Under the pieces are notes generated by a model. That model saw only the letters and a list, made by a program, of their open reading frames with translations. It ran no database searches and was not told where the DNA came from. A DNA stretch of 64,000 nucleotides, taken from the NCBI GenBank assembly GCA_022702935.2, contig JAKIML020000098.1, positions 1 through 64,000 of the forward strand, written 5' to 3'. Both the position numbers and the translations under genes were made by a program. This stretch comes from Bacillota bacterium (GTDB lineage: Bacteria > Bacillota > Clostridia > DSM-8532). Shown one piece after another: positions 1-8,919 of this stretch. How positions within the stretch are numbered: position 1 is the first letter of the stretch; every line of letters starts with the position of its first letter.

Positions 1-20
1 GAGAACCTAACTTAGAAAAG

Positions 21-566
21 CTAAAAAATTGTCTTGACAAGTGGGGGCATTATAATCCGCCACGCATTAAGAAGTTTGTCCGCGTTACTGCTTCTCATTA
101 ACTCTGAAACCGTATGTATTGCGATCTGTATATCCTCCAATCCTTTGACGGGTCCAGTTATACTCAGATTCTTGCCTTTAATAAAAGGATTGGCATCATT
201 TAAGCCTATTCCGCCTGCAACATTATCCCGTGCAGCCTATTTTATGGTCCTGATATTAGCCATAACAATGGCTCCAAAGCACATTGGACATGGTTCGGTG
301 GTAGAATATATCGTATACTTTCTGATATTGGGATGGTCAAACTCACTGACCTTGATTATGGCATTGAGTTCAGCATGTGAGATCTTGTGATGATATATCT
401 CACCTGCATCCCCGTTTGTCTCAAATATCCTGTTGCGCCCCTTGGCAACGATTACACCATTTTCATTGGTAATAACAGCGCCTATTGGCAAAGACCCTTT
501 CTTCATGGATTCCCAGCCGAGCTCGAAACATGCCTGCCATGGCTTCTCCAGAGCATCCCACTTCAT
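21..566 (-). pseudogene. nucleoside/guanine deaminase-like gene with in-frame amber stop
   Basis: Zinc-dependent cytidine/guanine deaminase family. The zinc site is visible: HAELNA carries the His ligand and proton-shuttle Glu, and EPCPMC carries the two Cys ligands. The frame starts at the ATG at 566 and runs into a TAG at 237-239, directly after the residues NIRTIK. Beyond the TAG the same frame stays open for 71 more codons and reads like the normal C-terminal part of the family (AARDNVAGG, then ITGPVKGLEDIQ) before a TAG at 21-23. One nonsense change therefore removes the last 40 percent of the protein. Either the gene is inactivated, the stop is read through, or there is a base error. 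Three neighbours show similar single lesions, which favours decay or poor sequence quality here. Confidence 0.75.
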
Positions 567-614
567 AATCCGTCTCCTTAATACTGATCACTAAATCCTG
601 ATTCTTTCTGTCCC

Positions 615-946
615 TTACTTTTCTTTGTATCGGTCAACCTGGTCAAAGAACGTAATATCTGCATATCCTGCGTAGATCTTCCCTGAATGCTTGACCCCTT
701 TGGGAATAAAGTACCTATCACCTTTTAAATAGGACTTTTTGACGCCGCCAATGATTAAGTCGATTCTTCCTTCAAGGACTATTCCCCATTGGCTTTCATG
801 AGCATGCTCCGGTAAATCAACATCCTCCGTGAATTCCATAAATATAATCTGATGGTTATTCCCTTGTGAAAGATATGCTTTAATACCCTTGAGCGGAATA
901 TCTGCCTCCGGTAAATTAAGAATAGGTTCAGGAACAATTCTGACAT
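615..946 (-). pseudogene. small cupin-domain protein, frameshifted at its start
   Basis: The readable product contains a single cupin barrel: LPEHAHESQWGIVLEG is cupin motif 1 and GDRYFIPKGVKHSG is motif 2, with His residues that could bind a metal. An ATG-initiated reading is only open from 839, but the cupin frame stays open upstream with sensible protein (RIVPEPILNLPEADIP) to about 944. A good ribosome site (GGAGG at 954-958) lies 7 bases before an ATG at 944-946 that is out of frame by one base. One base missing just after that ATG would restore a protein of about 110 residues. I therefore read it as a frameshifted gene; translation from the internal ATG at 839 is the alternative. No substrate can be assigned. 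Confidence 0.6.
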
Positions 947-977
947 GGTATGACCTCCAGCAATAAAAATATATTAT

Positions 978-1451
978 TTATAAGCGTTTGACAGGGAAAA
1001 ACAGATATAATTGCCCGTTCTCCTCAGGTCATATATAATCAAAAACGGCGCCTGCCAAATCCATATTGTTTTGCTTCATATAATCCAGTACATGCTTAAA
1101 GGTTTCATGGTAATTGGTTTCAACCTTTGCATATAGATATTCGAAGGCCAGAACCTCCCATTTAACCCAATTATGCGGTGGCTCAGCGCCATCTGTAACT
1201 TCGACACCGGCTAAATATAGCCCTTTTGAAAAATTATCTTCCCAAGGCTTAAATGATTTTGAGAAGTCACTCATTAAGCCCCAAACCCCAAGGATATTGC
1301 CGTGTTCATCCTTCTTTGCCAAATGTGAGACCTCACTAAAATGGCTGTTGGCATCCTTCCAAAGGGTATCCACAAAATCCGCTCCATTTTCCGTTGAGCC
1401 TTCCTTGCCAATGACTGAAAACGCGCTTTTGGTACATTTTTGAATTTCCAT
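978..1451 (-). pseudogene. GyrI-like / AraC effector-binding domain protein with in-frame opal stop
   Basis: The product resembles stand-alone GyrI-like small-molecule-binding domains, which bind hydrophobic compounds or, in SbmC, protect DNA gyrase. Family features include the VIGKEGST start and the end AGAVFDYI. Translation from the ATG at 1451 meets TGA at 1029-1031, yet the frame continues as PEENGQLYLFFPVKRL before TAA at 978-980. That is the typical family C-terminus, so only about 17 residues are lost and the residue at the stop was probably Cys (TGT or TGC). It may be a pseudogene, but a short truncation could leave a folded domain. Nothing nearby suggests selenocysteine insertion. 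Confidence 0.7.
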
Positions 1452-1494
1452 TTACAAAACTCCTTCCAGGTGTTTATATCACACCTATATAAAA

Positions 1495-2179
1495 TCATTG
1501 CTTATCAAAAGCGGATGGCTCAACATCTGATATGCTGTACCATTCGATTTCTGCCAGTCTTTCTTCTCCTATATCTTCAAGGGGTTCATACCCTGATGAT
1601 CCATATTTGCGGATGGTGGCGCAATATTCCTCCTCCGTGATATCGACTTCCATACCTTGAACATCCTTGGCACGTGCATGGCCAATGAATACATTGTCTT
1701 CAAAGATATCACCATTGGTATAAAGAATATCGAGCGTTTCTAAGGTTCCATTATCATCAACAGTATAGAAATACTCCTTAGCCGCGCCCATATGCCCCCA
1801 TGAATACTCAATGATATACTTGCCATTAATATCTATTAAAAGCTGTATGTAGTGTCTTGGTATTGTTCGTATAAGAGAGACGGGAGTTCCTTCCTGTATG
1901 GTATATATCTCGTAAATTGACCCATCTACGCACTTACTTAAAGGCCAGAGTATACTTCGACGCTACCCCTTCATCATATGAAACATATCCATTCACCCAA
2001 AAGATACGGCTGAAATTGCTGTTAACAATGTTGAAAACATTGCATGCTTTAAAGGTCAGCAGATAATATTCACTGTCACTGATATCTGCCGCATAGCTGA
2101 GATTTTTTTCATTAATGTTGAGTACAACCTCTTTGGATGATTTGTTTGGATTATATCCATAGACACCTATCCACTCATT
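1495..2179 (-). pseudogene. unrecognised gene, broken by a frameshift
   Basis: Two adjoining frames give one continuous-looking protein. The upstream frame is open from 2179 to a TAA at 1934-1936 and reads NEWIGVYGYNPNKSSKEVV through to DEGVASKYTLAFK. The downstream frame is open from after a TAG at 1963-1965 to 1495 and reads VDGSIYEIYTIQEG, then HYIQLLIDINGKYIIEYSWG, ending SDVEPSAFDKQ. The switch lies between about 1934 and 1962. The upstream frame is preceded by TGA at 2180-2182, so the true start is also unclear. Both halves are acidic, non-membrane and rich in aromatic residues. I do not recognise the family. It is the fourth lesion-bearing gene in a row. Confidence 0.5.
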
Positions 2180-2371
2180 TCACATGATTATCCTGATGAG
2201 CGCTAAGTCAGAGATGCCGGCTAAGTGATGACTCAGTTTAATTTTCTTTATTATATCAAATTATCCATACTCATTTCTTAGAGTTTAATTAGAGTTGTTT
2301 TTTGTGCAAATTCAATAATACTCGTCAAAGATCAAACGACAAAATGCGCCATAATTTATGCAAGTTAACGA

Positions 2372-2401
2372 TTGTCTTATGTATACATAGCATGGTAGAA
2401 T
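2372..2401 (+). promoter_or_regulatory. candidate promoter of the chemoreceptor gene
   Basis: TTGTCT (2372-2377) and TAGAAT (2396-2401) are separated by 18 bases, a fair sigma-A-type pair. The spacer holds a 12-bp palindrome TATGTATACATA (2378-2389), which could be an operator. The rest of the gap between the broken gene and this receptor (2180-2527) is AT-rich and shows no other gene or RNA that I can support. Confidence 0.4.
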
Positions 2402-2527
2402 AACGACTAGTGAATATCCCATGCAAACAAAGGTGTTTGGTTATGCTTCGCGCTGACTAAGCACTTTTTTTATACGTTCCCCATGCTCGGTTCTTTAGTG
2501 TACAGCCTTAGAAAGGAGCATCGCAGT

Positions 2528-4051
2528 ATGAAAGACTATCAGCCAATCATTTCCCAATCCGCAACATGGTCCGTTTGCCTGCTCGTGATACTGTTTTCAA
2601 GAAATCTAGCCATAACAATCCCACTCGTAACTATAGCCTTCATTGTATCAGGATTCATCCAATTCTCTCACTTCAGGAAACGAAACCGGGACCTTGTTCA
2701 ACGTGTTGAAGCCCTTCAAAAGAATATCTCCCGATTCAATATGGATGTACAGGTTGCTTCCAGCCAGGTTGCCGCTGTCTCGGAGCAGCTTTTTTTAACC
2801 TTGGACGAAAACAATGCTTTCATGCAGCAATTATTTGCTGAAACTACTGAAATGAGTCATATGAGCAAGCAGACAAGTGATGAGGTGGCTGAGATCCTCT
2901 CAGGGGTACGCAATATTGTTGAACTGATGAACAACTCCACCACGGCCCGCGAAGCCCTTAACAGCATGAGTAAGCAGGCCAAGGAGGTTCTGGTTGGCGG
3001 CCTCTCCTCCATTCTGGAGATTGTCACAACCATAGACGGAATCCAAAAGACCACCGAAAAAACCGTGGATAATATGCAGAAGCTTGAAAGGGCTTCCAAT
3101 GAGATTGTGCTCATTCTTGAGAGCGTTATTGCCATCTCCAAGCAGACCCATCTGCTCGCACTGAACGCCGCCATAGAATCGGCCCGTGCCGGAGAGGCCG
3201 GCAAAGGGTTCGCCGTGGTTGCCGATGAAATACGCAAGCTGGCCCATGCTTCAAATCAGGCGGTTAAGGACGTCAACGCCCTGATTTCCACAATCCAGGA
3301 GGATATACAAGGGGTTCTTACGGTTGTGGATGAGAATTCTCGAAAGGTCGCAAAAGGGGTTCAGGTCTCCAGGGACATAGAAAGCTGCCTTAATCGCATC
3401 GACCATTCCTTTAATGAGGTGTTGGGCATGGTGGACCGCCTGGATGACCTCTCCAAGGACGAGATCGACGCCACCCATTATATTGGAGAACACATGGAAC
3501 GGGTGGAAAGGTTTGTGACCGACACCATGGACAGCGTTGAACATGTCTATGCCTCGGTTATGAAGCAGAAGGATAATCTTCAGGAGATCCAGGACATGGG
3601 GCTTCGCCTGAATAATGCCTCCAAGGACTTGACCAACCTGTTTGAAGGCGCCGAACCTACCATTATAAGCACGGTGAGTGAAGCTGCTTCTGCCAGACTG
3701 CAGCAGGCCTGGGACATCATTCAAAAGGAAATAAAGGGTGATTCAAGGCTTGAACTCTTCGATAAAAAGACCCATGAATCCTTGCTGCACGATGTGCTTG
3801 AAAGATATGATTTCATTGAAGCTGCCTGGACCAATGAGCAGCATGGGCGCTTCATTGTCTCCATCCCGGAAAACGGCATTGTCAACGCCTCGGTGCGTGA
3901 ATGGTTCAAAGCCGCAATAAAAGGGCAGGAATATGTGTCCGATATCTATGTATCAGCCATAACGAGAAAACCCTGCCTGACGCTATCGTCACCGATTTGC
4001 GACAAGCAGGGCAACATAAGGGGTGTTATTGGACTGGACATTAAAGTCTAG
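2528..4051 (+). CDS. methyl-accepting chemotaxis protein with C-terminal Cache-like domain
   Basis: Chemoreceptor-type signalling protein that would control CheA. The start at 2528 is preferred to 2483 because AAAGGAG precedes it. Residues about 13-47 form one or two membrane helices with almost no external loop. A long coiled coil follows, with the conserved signalling hairpin (ALNAAIESARAGEAGKGF, then VADEIRKLA) near residues 210-240. After the coiled coil, residues about 395-507 resemble a PDC/Cache sensor domain: the stretch YVSDIYVSAITRKP and the end GVIGLDIKV are typical of that fold. In ordinary receptors this domain lies outside the cell before the signalling domain; here it is C-terminal and must be cytoplasmic. 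No che genes are nearby, so the partner array is unknown. Confidence 0.9.
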   Translation: MKDYQPIISQSATWSVCLLVILFSRNLAITIPLVTIAFIVSGFIQFSHFRKRNRDLVQRVEALQKNISRFNMDVQVASSQVAAVSEQLFLTLDENNAFMQQLFAETTEMSHMSKQTSDEVAEILSGVRNIVELMNNSTTAREALNSMSKQAKEVLVGGLSSILEIVTTIDGIQKTTEKTVDNMQKLERASNEIVLILESVIAISKQTHLLALNAAIESARAGEAGKGFAVVADEIRKLAHASNQAVKDVNALISTIQEDIQGVLTVVDENSRKVAKGVQVSRDIESCLNRIDHSFNEVLGMVDRLDDLSKDEIDATHYIGEHMERVERFVTDTMDSVEHVYASVMKQKDNLQEIQDMGLRLNNASKDLTNLFEGAEPTIISTVSEAASARLQQAWDIIQKEIKGDSRLELFDKKTHESLLHDVLERYDFIEAAWTNEQHGRFIVSIPENGIVNASVREWFKAAIKGQEYVSDIYVSAITRKPCLTLSSPICDKQGNIRGVIGLDIKV

Positions 4052-4061
4052 CCGCTCACGC

Positions 4062-4451
4062 CTACTTTTTGATGGTGGTCTTCCATAATCCATGAAGATT
4101 GCAGTACTCATAGACATAAACCTCGCCGGTTTCGGGCACGTTGAATACTGCTTCAGGCTTTAAATGGGGAGCCAGAACTACCCTTTGGATACGGTTTGCG
4201 CTGGCAACAGCAATCCACATGATATAGTGCTCCTCCACCATGGGGTGTTCCACAGCTCCCACTTTAACGGTAAGCTTATCCCCGTCTATCTCCACAACGG
4301 GTAAATGTTTTTCAGTAGAAGCTTCCACGGTGTTTGCTTCCAACAGATTCATGGGCTTGCCGCAGCAAAAGGTATCCACACCGGTGTCCTCAATGACCTC
4401 GATAATTTTGCCGCACACACTGCACTTGTAGAATTTGGGTTGATCCTTCAT
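4062..4451 (-). CDS. dfx: desulfoferrodoxin (superoxide reductase)
   Basis: Reduces superoxide to hydrogen peroxide without releasing oxygen, a typical defence in anaerobes. Length 129 residues. The N-terminal desulforedoxin domain has C-x2-C (CSVCGK) and a CC pair (TFCCGKP) for the Fe(Cys)4 centre. The catalytic domain shows the expected ligands: EKHLPVV, EHPMVEEHYI and YCNLHGLW supply four His and one Cys. The start at 4451 follows a clear AACGGAGG site; longer upstream reading overlaps the amidase gene and is not needed. It is convergent with the chemoreceptor gene and lies downstream of the amidase on the same strand. Confidence 0.95.
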   Translation of the reverse strand: MKDQPKFYKCSVCGKIIEVIEDTGVDTFCCGKPMNLLEANTVEASTEKHLPVVEIDGDKLTVKVGAVEHPMVEEHYIMWIAVASANRIQRVVLAPHLKPEAVFNVPETGEVYVYEYCNLHGLWKTTIKK

Positions 4452-4476
4452 GGTTATACCTCCGTTTTCTATGAGC

Positions 4477-5379
4477 TTAATACAGCTTAAAATATTCCAT
4501 AATGCCTTTGATGATGCCATCAATCAGCTTGTTTCTGTAGTCTTCGGAATTAAGAAGCCTGTCTTCTTCAGGATTCGTTAAAAAGCCCAGTTCAATGAGC
4601 GCACAGGGATTCTTGCTGTAGTTGAATATTATCAGGTCATTGCGCGGGCTTAACCCTCTGTTGCGGGCTTTAGTTTCTTTGATGATATGCTGGAGTATGA
4701 ACTGGGACAGACTTCTGCTTTTCTCCAGCAGATTTTGGTCATTAATATATTTATCCCCAGGATGAAGCACTGATAAACCAGATATTTTTTCATCCTCATG
4801 ACCATCGCAATGGAGGGACAGGGTGATATCGGCTCCTGCTTCTGAAGCTAATAGGGCCCTTTCCAGATTTCCAACCGGAATATCATTGCTCTCCCTGGTC
4901 AACACCACCCTGGCCCCCAGCTCCTTAAGTCGCTTTTCAAGCTCCATGGCTATATCGAGAACCACGGCATACTCAAAGTTACGAGTCGTTATGCCCACTG
5001 TTCCAATGTTGTAGTTGGGCATCAACCGTGCCTGCCCCGGAGCAATGGGCACCTTTGTGCTCAAAATCTGGGACTGGTGGCCGGGATCGATGCAGATGGT
5101 CCTGCCAGCCAGGGGTGGACTTTCAGTTAAAAAACTGTCCTTCGCCTCCTCCTGGCTCAATTCTTCCGCAGAGGCACTTTGCTGGGGTTGGAATATGGTG
5201 TTTTCATCCTTATTTTCTTGAGTATATGTGAGGCTTTCCTGCCTCAGCTCTCCTGATTCAGCAGGTGGAGGAACAGGGCTTCCCTCGCGCGAAATATCTG
5301 ATCTGTAGGTGCCTGGTCCTAAGAATAATAGCATGCAAATGATGTATACTATAGTTGTCATATACCTCAAAATAATCAC
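4477..5379 (-). CDS. N-acetylmuramoyl-L-alanine amidase (Amidase_3)
   Basis: Zinc amidase that cuts the bond between MurNAc and the stem peptide. It is about 300 residues long, with an N-terminal membrane segment (VYIICMLLFLG), a low-complexity Pro/Glu/Ser linker to about residue 90, then the catalytic domain. Zinc and catalytic residues are visible: ICIDPGHQ, LSLHCDGHE and the final ALIELGFLTNPEED with the conserved Glu. The architecture resembles CwlD, which makes muramic delta-lactam in spore cortex, but CwlD identity is only inferred from the sporulating context. The start is a GTG at 5379; an ATG at 5361 is also possible. Confidence 0.88.
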   Translation of the reverse strand: MIILRYMTTIVYIICMLLFLGPGTYRSDISREGSPVPPPAESGELRQESLTYTQENKDENTIFQPQQSASAEELSQEEAKDSFLTESPPLAGRTICIDPGHQSQILSTKVPIAPGQARLMPNYNIGTVGITTRNFEYAVVLDIAMELEKRLKELGARVVLTRESNDIPVGNLERALLASEAGADITLSLHCDGHEDEKISGLSVLHPGDKYINDQNLLEKSRSLSQFILQHIIKETKARNRGLSPRNDLIIFNYSKNPCALIELGFLTNPEEDRLLNSEDYRNKLIDGIIKGIMEYFKLY

Positions 5380-5452
5380 ACAGCCTTTTGTTTTTTCTCT
5401 TTCATTTTGAGCTGCAGGCAGGAGTGTTATTCAATGAAAATTTGGGCACTTA

Positions 5453-5482
5453 TTGCCCCCCTTCTTCGCAGAACAGTATACT
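5453..5482 (+). promoter_or_regulatory. candidate promoter of the MEMO1-AMMECR1 gene
   Basis: TTGCCC (5453-5458), 18-base spacer, TATACT (5477-5482), followed 40 bases later by the start codon at 5522. It lies in the 142-bp gap between divergent genes. Confidence 0.4.
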
Positions 5483-5521
5483 AAATGAGTGAATAGGTGT
5501 TTTCAATTAAGGAGTATTGCT

Positions 5522-6907
5522 ATGGGAGATATTCTTAAAGCCTACATTGTGCCCCATCCGCCCATCATTATACCAGAGGTTGGAAAAGGGCATGAAAAAG
5601 ATGCTGTGTCTACCATTGAGGCCTATGACAAAGTGGGACGCCAGATAGCGCAATTGGCTCCGCAGGTTATTATACTTACAACACCCCATGGACTCGTCTA
5701 TGAGGATTATATCCATATTACTGTGAATAAGAAGCTTAAGGGTACTTTGGAGCAATTTGGAGCACCTCAGATTAACCTTGAATTCGATTCGGATACCGAG
5801 CTCATTGAAAGAATCATTGATATGGCCAAGACCAAGGGCATTCCGGCAGGGGGACTTGGCGCCAATGAAGGAATGCTGGATCATGGAGCTCTGATCCCCC
5901 TATACTTTGTCACCCGACACTACTCCAGCTTTTCGCTGATCCGGATATCCATTGCGGGCCTTCCGTTAGAGCAGCTTTATCTCTTTGGCCACTTAATCCA
6001 GGAAGCCGTTTCAAAGTCTGACAAAAAGGCAGTCTTTATAGCCAGCGGGGATCTCTCCCATCGGCTGAAGGAGGACGGTCCCTATGGCTTTGCCAGTGAG
6101 GGCCCCCAATTTGACGAACAGTTGGGTGAGGCCATCAAGGATGCCGATTTCAAAAGACTTATTACCATGGATGAAATGTTTTGCCAAAGGGCTGGCGAAT
6201 GCGGCCTCAGATCCTTCATTATCATGGGAGGAGCTCTCAATGGTCATCAGATAAAGACCAATATTCTGTCCTATGAGGGGCCCTTTGGCGTTGGCTATAT
6301 GGTTGCCGAGCTCACCCCGGACGGGCAAGATCTTTCCAAGGATCTGGTGTCTTTTTATGAATGCAAGCATAAAAGTGAGATTGAGGCCGCCCGCAAGGCC
6401 GAGGACGCTTATGTTTCACTGGCCAGGCTTGCCTTAGAAACCTTTGTGAAGAAAGGCAAGATCATCGATGTCCCCGATTACCTGCCCGATGAGATGCTGA
6501 AAAACAGTGCCGGGGTTTTTGTCTCTCTCAAGCGGAACGGCCTGTTAAGAGGGTGTATGGGGACCATTTCTCCCGTGACCGGCAGCATTGCCGAAGAGAT
6601 CATTCAAAATGCCATCAGCTCAGGAACCAGGGATCCCCGGTTTAACCCCGTTAAGGACTATGAGCTTAATGATTTGACCTACAGCGTGGATGTGCTTAAA
6701 GAACCCGAGCCCATCTCAAGCCCTGAGGCTTTGGATGTGGCCCGTTATGGAGTTATCGTCACCTCGGGCTATAAAAGGGGGCTCCTTCTGCCCAACCTGG
6801 ACGGTATCACAACCCCTGCGCAGCAGATTCAGATTGCTCTGTCCAAGGCGGGCATAGAGCCCCATGAAAACTATTCCCTGAAACGATTTGAAGTAGTCCG
6901 GCACTGA
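5522..6907 (+). CDS. AmmeMemoRadiSam system proteins B and A fused (MEMO1-AMMECR1)
   Basis: A 461-residue fusion. Residues about 1-265 are a MEMO1 domain, related to class III extradiol dioxygenases of the LigB type (VPHPPIIIPEVGKG near the start, TTPHGLVYEDY, ASGDLSHRL). Residues about 290-461 are an AMMECR1 domain (GVFVSLKRNGLLRGCMGT, SSGTRDPRFNPV). These two proteins usually occur with a radical SAM protein in the AmmeMemoRadiSam system, whose chemistry is not settled. No radical SAM gene is present in this window. The start at 5522 follows AAGGAG; the upstream ATG lacks a ribosome site. Confidence 0.92.
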   Translation: MGDILKAYIVPHPPIIIPEVGKGHEKDAVSTIEAYDKVGRQIAQLAPQVIILTTPHGLVYEDYIHITVNKKLKGTLEQFGAPQINLEFDSDTELIERIIDMAKTKGIPAGGLGANEGMLDHGALIPLYFVTRHYSSFSLIRISIAGLPLEQLYLFGHLIQEAVSKSDKKAVFIASGDLSHRLKEDGPYGFASEGPQFDEQLGEAIKDADFKRLITMDEMFCQRAGECGLRSFIIMGGALNGHQIKTNILSYEGPFGVGYMVAELTPDGQDLSKDLVSFYECKHKSEIEAARKAEDAYVSLARLALETFVKKGKIIDVPDYLPDEMLKNSAGVFVSLKRNGLLRGCMGTISPVTGSIAEEIIQNAISSGTRDPRFNPVKDYELNDLTYSVDVLKEPEPISSPEALDVARYGVIVTSGYKRGLLLPNLDGITTPAQQIQIALSKAGIEPHENYSLKRFEVVRH

Positions 6908-6932
6908 TGAGCCCATGGCCGGACTCCTATGC

Positions 6933-7871
6933 CTAATAGGGCAGGAACTCTCCCCTGGCGATGGGGAATACCCCGCCTCCCACCTCTATTTCTATGGCAT
7001 CGCCCTTACGCCGGGCTTTAAGATGCAGAACTGAAGGACGGCCTATTTCATAGCCCTGTTCACTGCGCAGATCAATAAAGTCCCTGCCGCAGGTTGAGTG
7101 CCGGGGCCTTACAGCGGAAGCCTTGTCCGGGTCAAAATAGCCATGGTGAACCAGGTATCCGGCCAGGCATCCATTGCCGCTTCCGGTGGCCGGGTCCTCC
7201 GGAATTCCGATATAGTCGGTGAAATTACGGGTGCTGATGCCCTCCCCGCCGTCATGGGCAGTGGGACAGAAAACCTGCACGTTTTTACCCCAGGATTTCT
7301 CAATCAGATTGAAATAAGCGGGCTTTGAGACCTTAATCCGCTTCATGGCCTCAAGGCTTTTCAATGGAACAATAATATGGGGGAACCCGGTGGAAACCTC
7401 TTCAATGGGAAAATCCCCGTCAATATCCTCCACCGATATGCCCAGCACCTCTGCCAAAACCTCGGCGGGCAGAACCGCGCCGAACTCGGGCTGAATCTGC
7501 CTCATCCAGCAGAGGTCTTGTCCATTGGCGTCTTTGCTTGTCCATACGGGGATATCCCCTACCTTAAGCCGCAAGGTAAGGCTCTGGCTGGCATTGGGTC
7601 TGAGATAGTTTTGAATCACATAGGCTGTGCCCAGCGTAGGGTGACCGGCAAAGGGCACCTCAAATTCAGGTGTAAATATGCGTACTTCATAGATGCCAAG
7701 TTGGTGATCCTTACTCATGATGAAGGTGGTTTCCGAGTAGTTAATCTCCCGGGCTATCTGCTGCATTCTTTCTGTGGTTATGCCTGCCGCATCCGTAAAT
7801 ACAGCAAGCTGATTGCCTGCATAGGGTTTCTCAGCAAAAACATCTAAAATCATGTAGCTCAGATTACTCAT
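6933..7871 (-). CDS. PhzF-family isomerase/epimerase
   Basis: 312 residues, the usual length for PhzF-like proteins, which have the diaminopimelate-epimerase fold with two similar halves. The catalytic Glu lies in INYSETTFI near residue 46. Further markers are FAGHPTLGTAYVI near residue 75 and DPATGSGNGCLAGYL near residue 230. Substrates of most members are unknown; phenazine genes are absent, so phenazine synthesis is not implied. It is convergent with the MEMO1-AMMECR1 gene. Confidence 0.9.
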   Translation of the reverse strand: MSNLSYMILDVFAEKPYAGNQLAVFTDAAGITTERMQQIAREINYSETTFIMSKDHQLGIYEVRIFTPEFEVPFAGHPTLGTAYVIQNYLRPNASQSLTLRLKVGDIPVWTSKDANGQDLCWMRQIQPEFGAVLPAEVLAEVLGISVEDIDGDFPIEEVSTGFPHIIVPLKSLEAMKRIKVSKPAYFNLIEKSWGKNVQVFCPTAHDGGEGISTRNFTDYIGIPEDPATGSGNGCLAGYLVHHGYFDPDKASAVRPRHSTCGRDFIDLRSEQGYEIGRPSVLHLKARRKGDAIEIEVGGGVFPIARGEFLPY

Positions 7872-7886
7872 ATGTATACCTCCATT

Positions 7887-8387
7887 TTATAGAATGTATT
7901 TTAATATGACGCTCCACTCCCATAATAGCTTTTCAAGATTATAGCTGCCGTTGGCCGGGCTCGTGGAAGGCAGGCACTGGCTTTTAATATTGGTTTTAGG
8001 GTAGCACAGTTTTTTGTAGAGCTCCTGGGCTTTCTTGCCATTGGTGAAAACTGCCTTGATGGAGGCCTTCTTAAAAATCATGTCCAGATCATTGGCCACC
8101 GGATTGGTTATGGAGCTGTCCCTGGACTGCTCTATATCACAGCTTTGCAAAACATCCCACAGGGCAATGCCCTCCATTAAAAGCAGATTCTTTTTTTCCT
8201 CGATGGTAATCGGCAGGGGATGTCCGGTCAAGCAGGAAATAACCTTCCAGAATCGATTCTGCGGATGCCCGTAGTAGAAGTTTTCCTCTCTGGAGGTCAC
8301 CGAGGGGATGGTCCCAAGAATCAGGACCTGTGAATATTCATTATAGACAGGCTCAAAAGGATGGACAACGGTCACATCACCTACCAC
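7887..8387 (-). CDS. DNA-deoxyinosine glycosylase (UDG superfamily family 6)
   Basis: Small uracil-DNA-glycosylase-fold enzyme of the hypoxanthine-removing type, acting in base excision repair of deaminated adenine. Diagnostic motifs are LILGTIPS near residue 25, YYGHPQNRFWK near residue 40 and CLPSTSPANGSY near residue 140. The frame begins with GTG at 8387; another GTG at 8375, just downstream of GGTGGTAGGT, is equally likely. The stop is 15 bases from the start of the PhzF gene, on the same strand, so the two may be co-transcribed. Confidence 0.85.
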   Translation of the reverse strand: MVGDVTVVHPFEPVYNEYSQVLILGTIPSVTSREENFYYGHPQNRFWKVISCLTGHPLPITIEEKKNLLLMEGIALWDVLQSCDIEQSRDSSITNPVANDLDMIFKKASIKAVFTNGKKAQELYKKLCYPKTNIKSQCLPSTSPANGSYNLEKLLWEWSVILKYIL

Positions 8388-8453
8388 CTTTCAAACAGAT
8401 AAATGATCCGATCCATTTAACCCTATACATGACATCAAGGTTTTAGAACAGAA

Positions 8454-8903
8454 TCATAACCCACTTTCGGCCAGGATATGCCTCAGGGCCTTCTCAAACC
8501 GCTGGTCGTCCTCAACTGTCCGTTTTCGGACGGTTTTGGTCCGTCCCCCCGCCCTTCTGACCTTCTGTCCCAAATGCCTCTCAAAAAGCAGCTTGTCCAT
8601 GTTCTGTGCCGAAAAAATTAAGCCATTCTGGGTGAGAGCCCGGCACCCTTTTCCCAGGGCAAGGGCCGCCACGCCATAGTCCTGGGTGACCACCACATCA
8701 TCCTTCTGTGCACGGTTAATCAGGGCTATATCCACGCCGTCCCGCTCCTTATCTACCGTAACCACCTGAACCCATGGCGGGTTATCCCGGTTCCAGGCAT
8801 GGCTGGTATCCATGAGCAGAACAACGGGCAGGCTCTTTTCCTCCGCTATGCGTATGATAATATCCTTGACAGGACAGGCATCAGCGTCCACCAGTATCTG
8901 CAA
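8454..8903 (-). CDS. UPF0178 (YaiI/YqxD) family protein
   Basis: 149 residues. The start ILVDADACPVKDIIIRIAEE and the later VTQDYGVAALALGKGCRAL are hallmarks of the DUF188 family, which has a PIN/NYN-like nuclease fold with clustered acidic residues. The biochemical role is not established. The gene ends in a basic segment (KVRRAGGRTKTVRKRT), compatible with nucleic-acid binding. It lies 16 bases after the S-component-like membrane gene on the same strand. Confidence 0.88.
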   Translation of the reverse strand: MQILVDADACPVKDIIIRIAEEKSLPVVLLMDTSHAWNRDNPPWVQVVTVDKERDGVDIALINRAQKDDVVVTQDYGVAALALGKGCRALTQNGLIFSAQNMDKLLFERHLGQKVRRAGGRTKTVRKRTVEDDQRFEKALRHILAESGL

Positions 8904-8919
8904 TGCAAAATCCTCCGTT

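Noticed and set aside
1029-1031. TGA as a selenocysteine codon
   Set aside because: Family residue is probably Cys near the end, but no selenium-specific hairpin is visible and neighbours have unrelated lesions.
6933-7871. Phenazine biosynthesis
   Set aside because: Only a PhzF-like isomerase is present; no other phenazine gene is seen.
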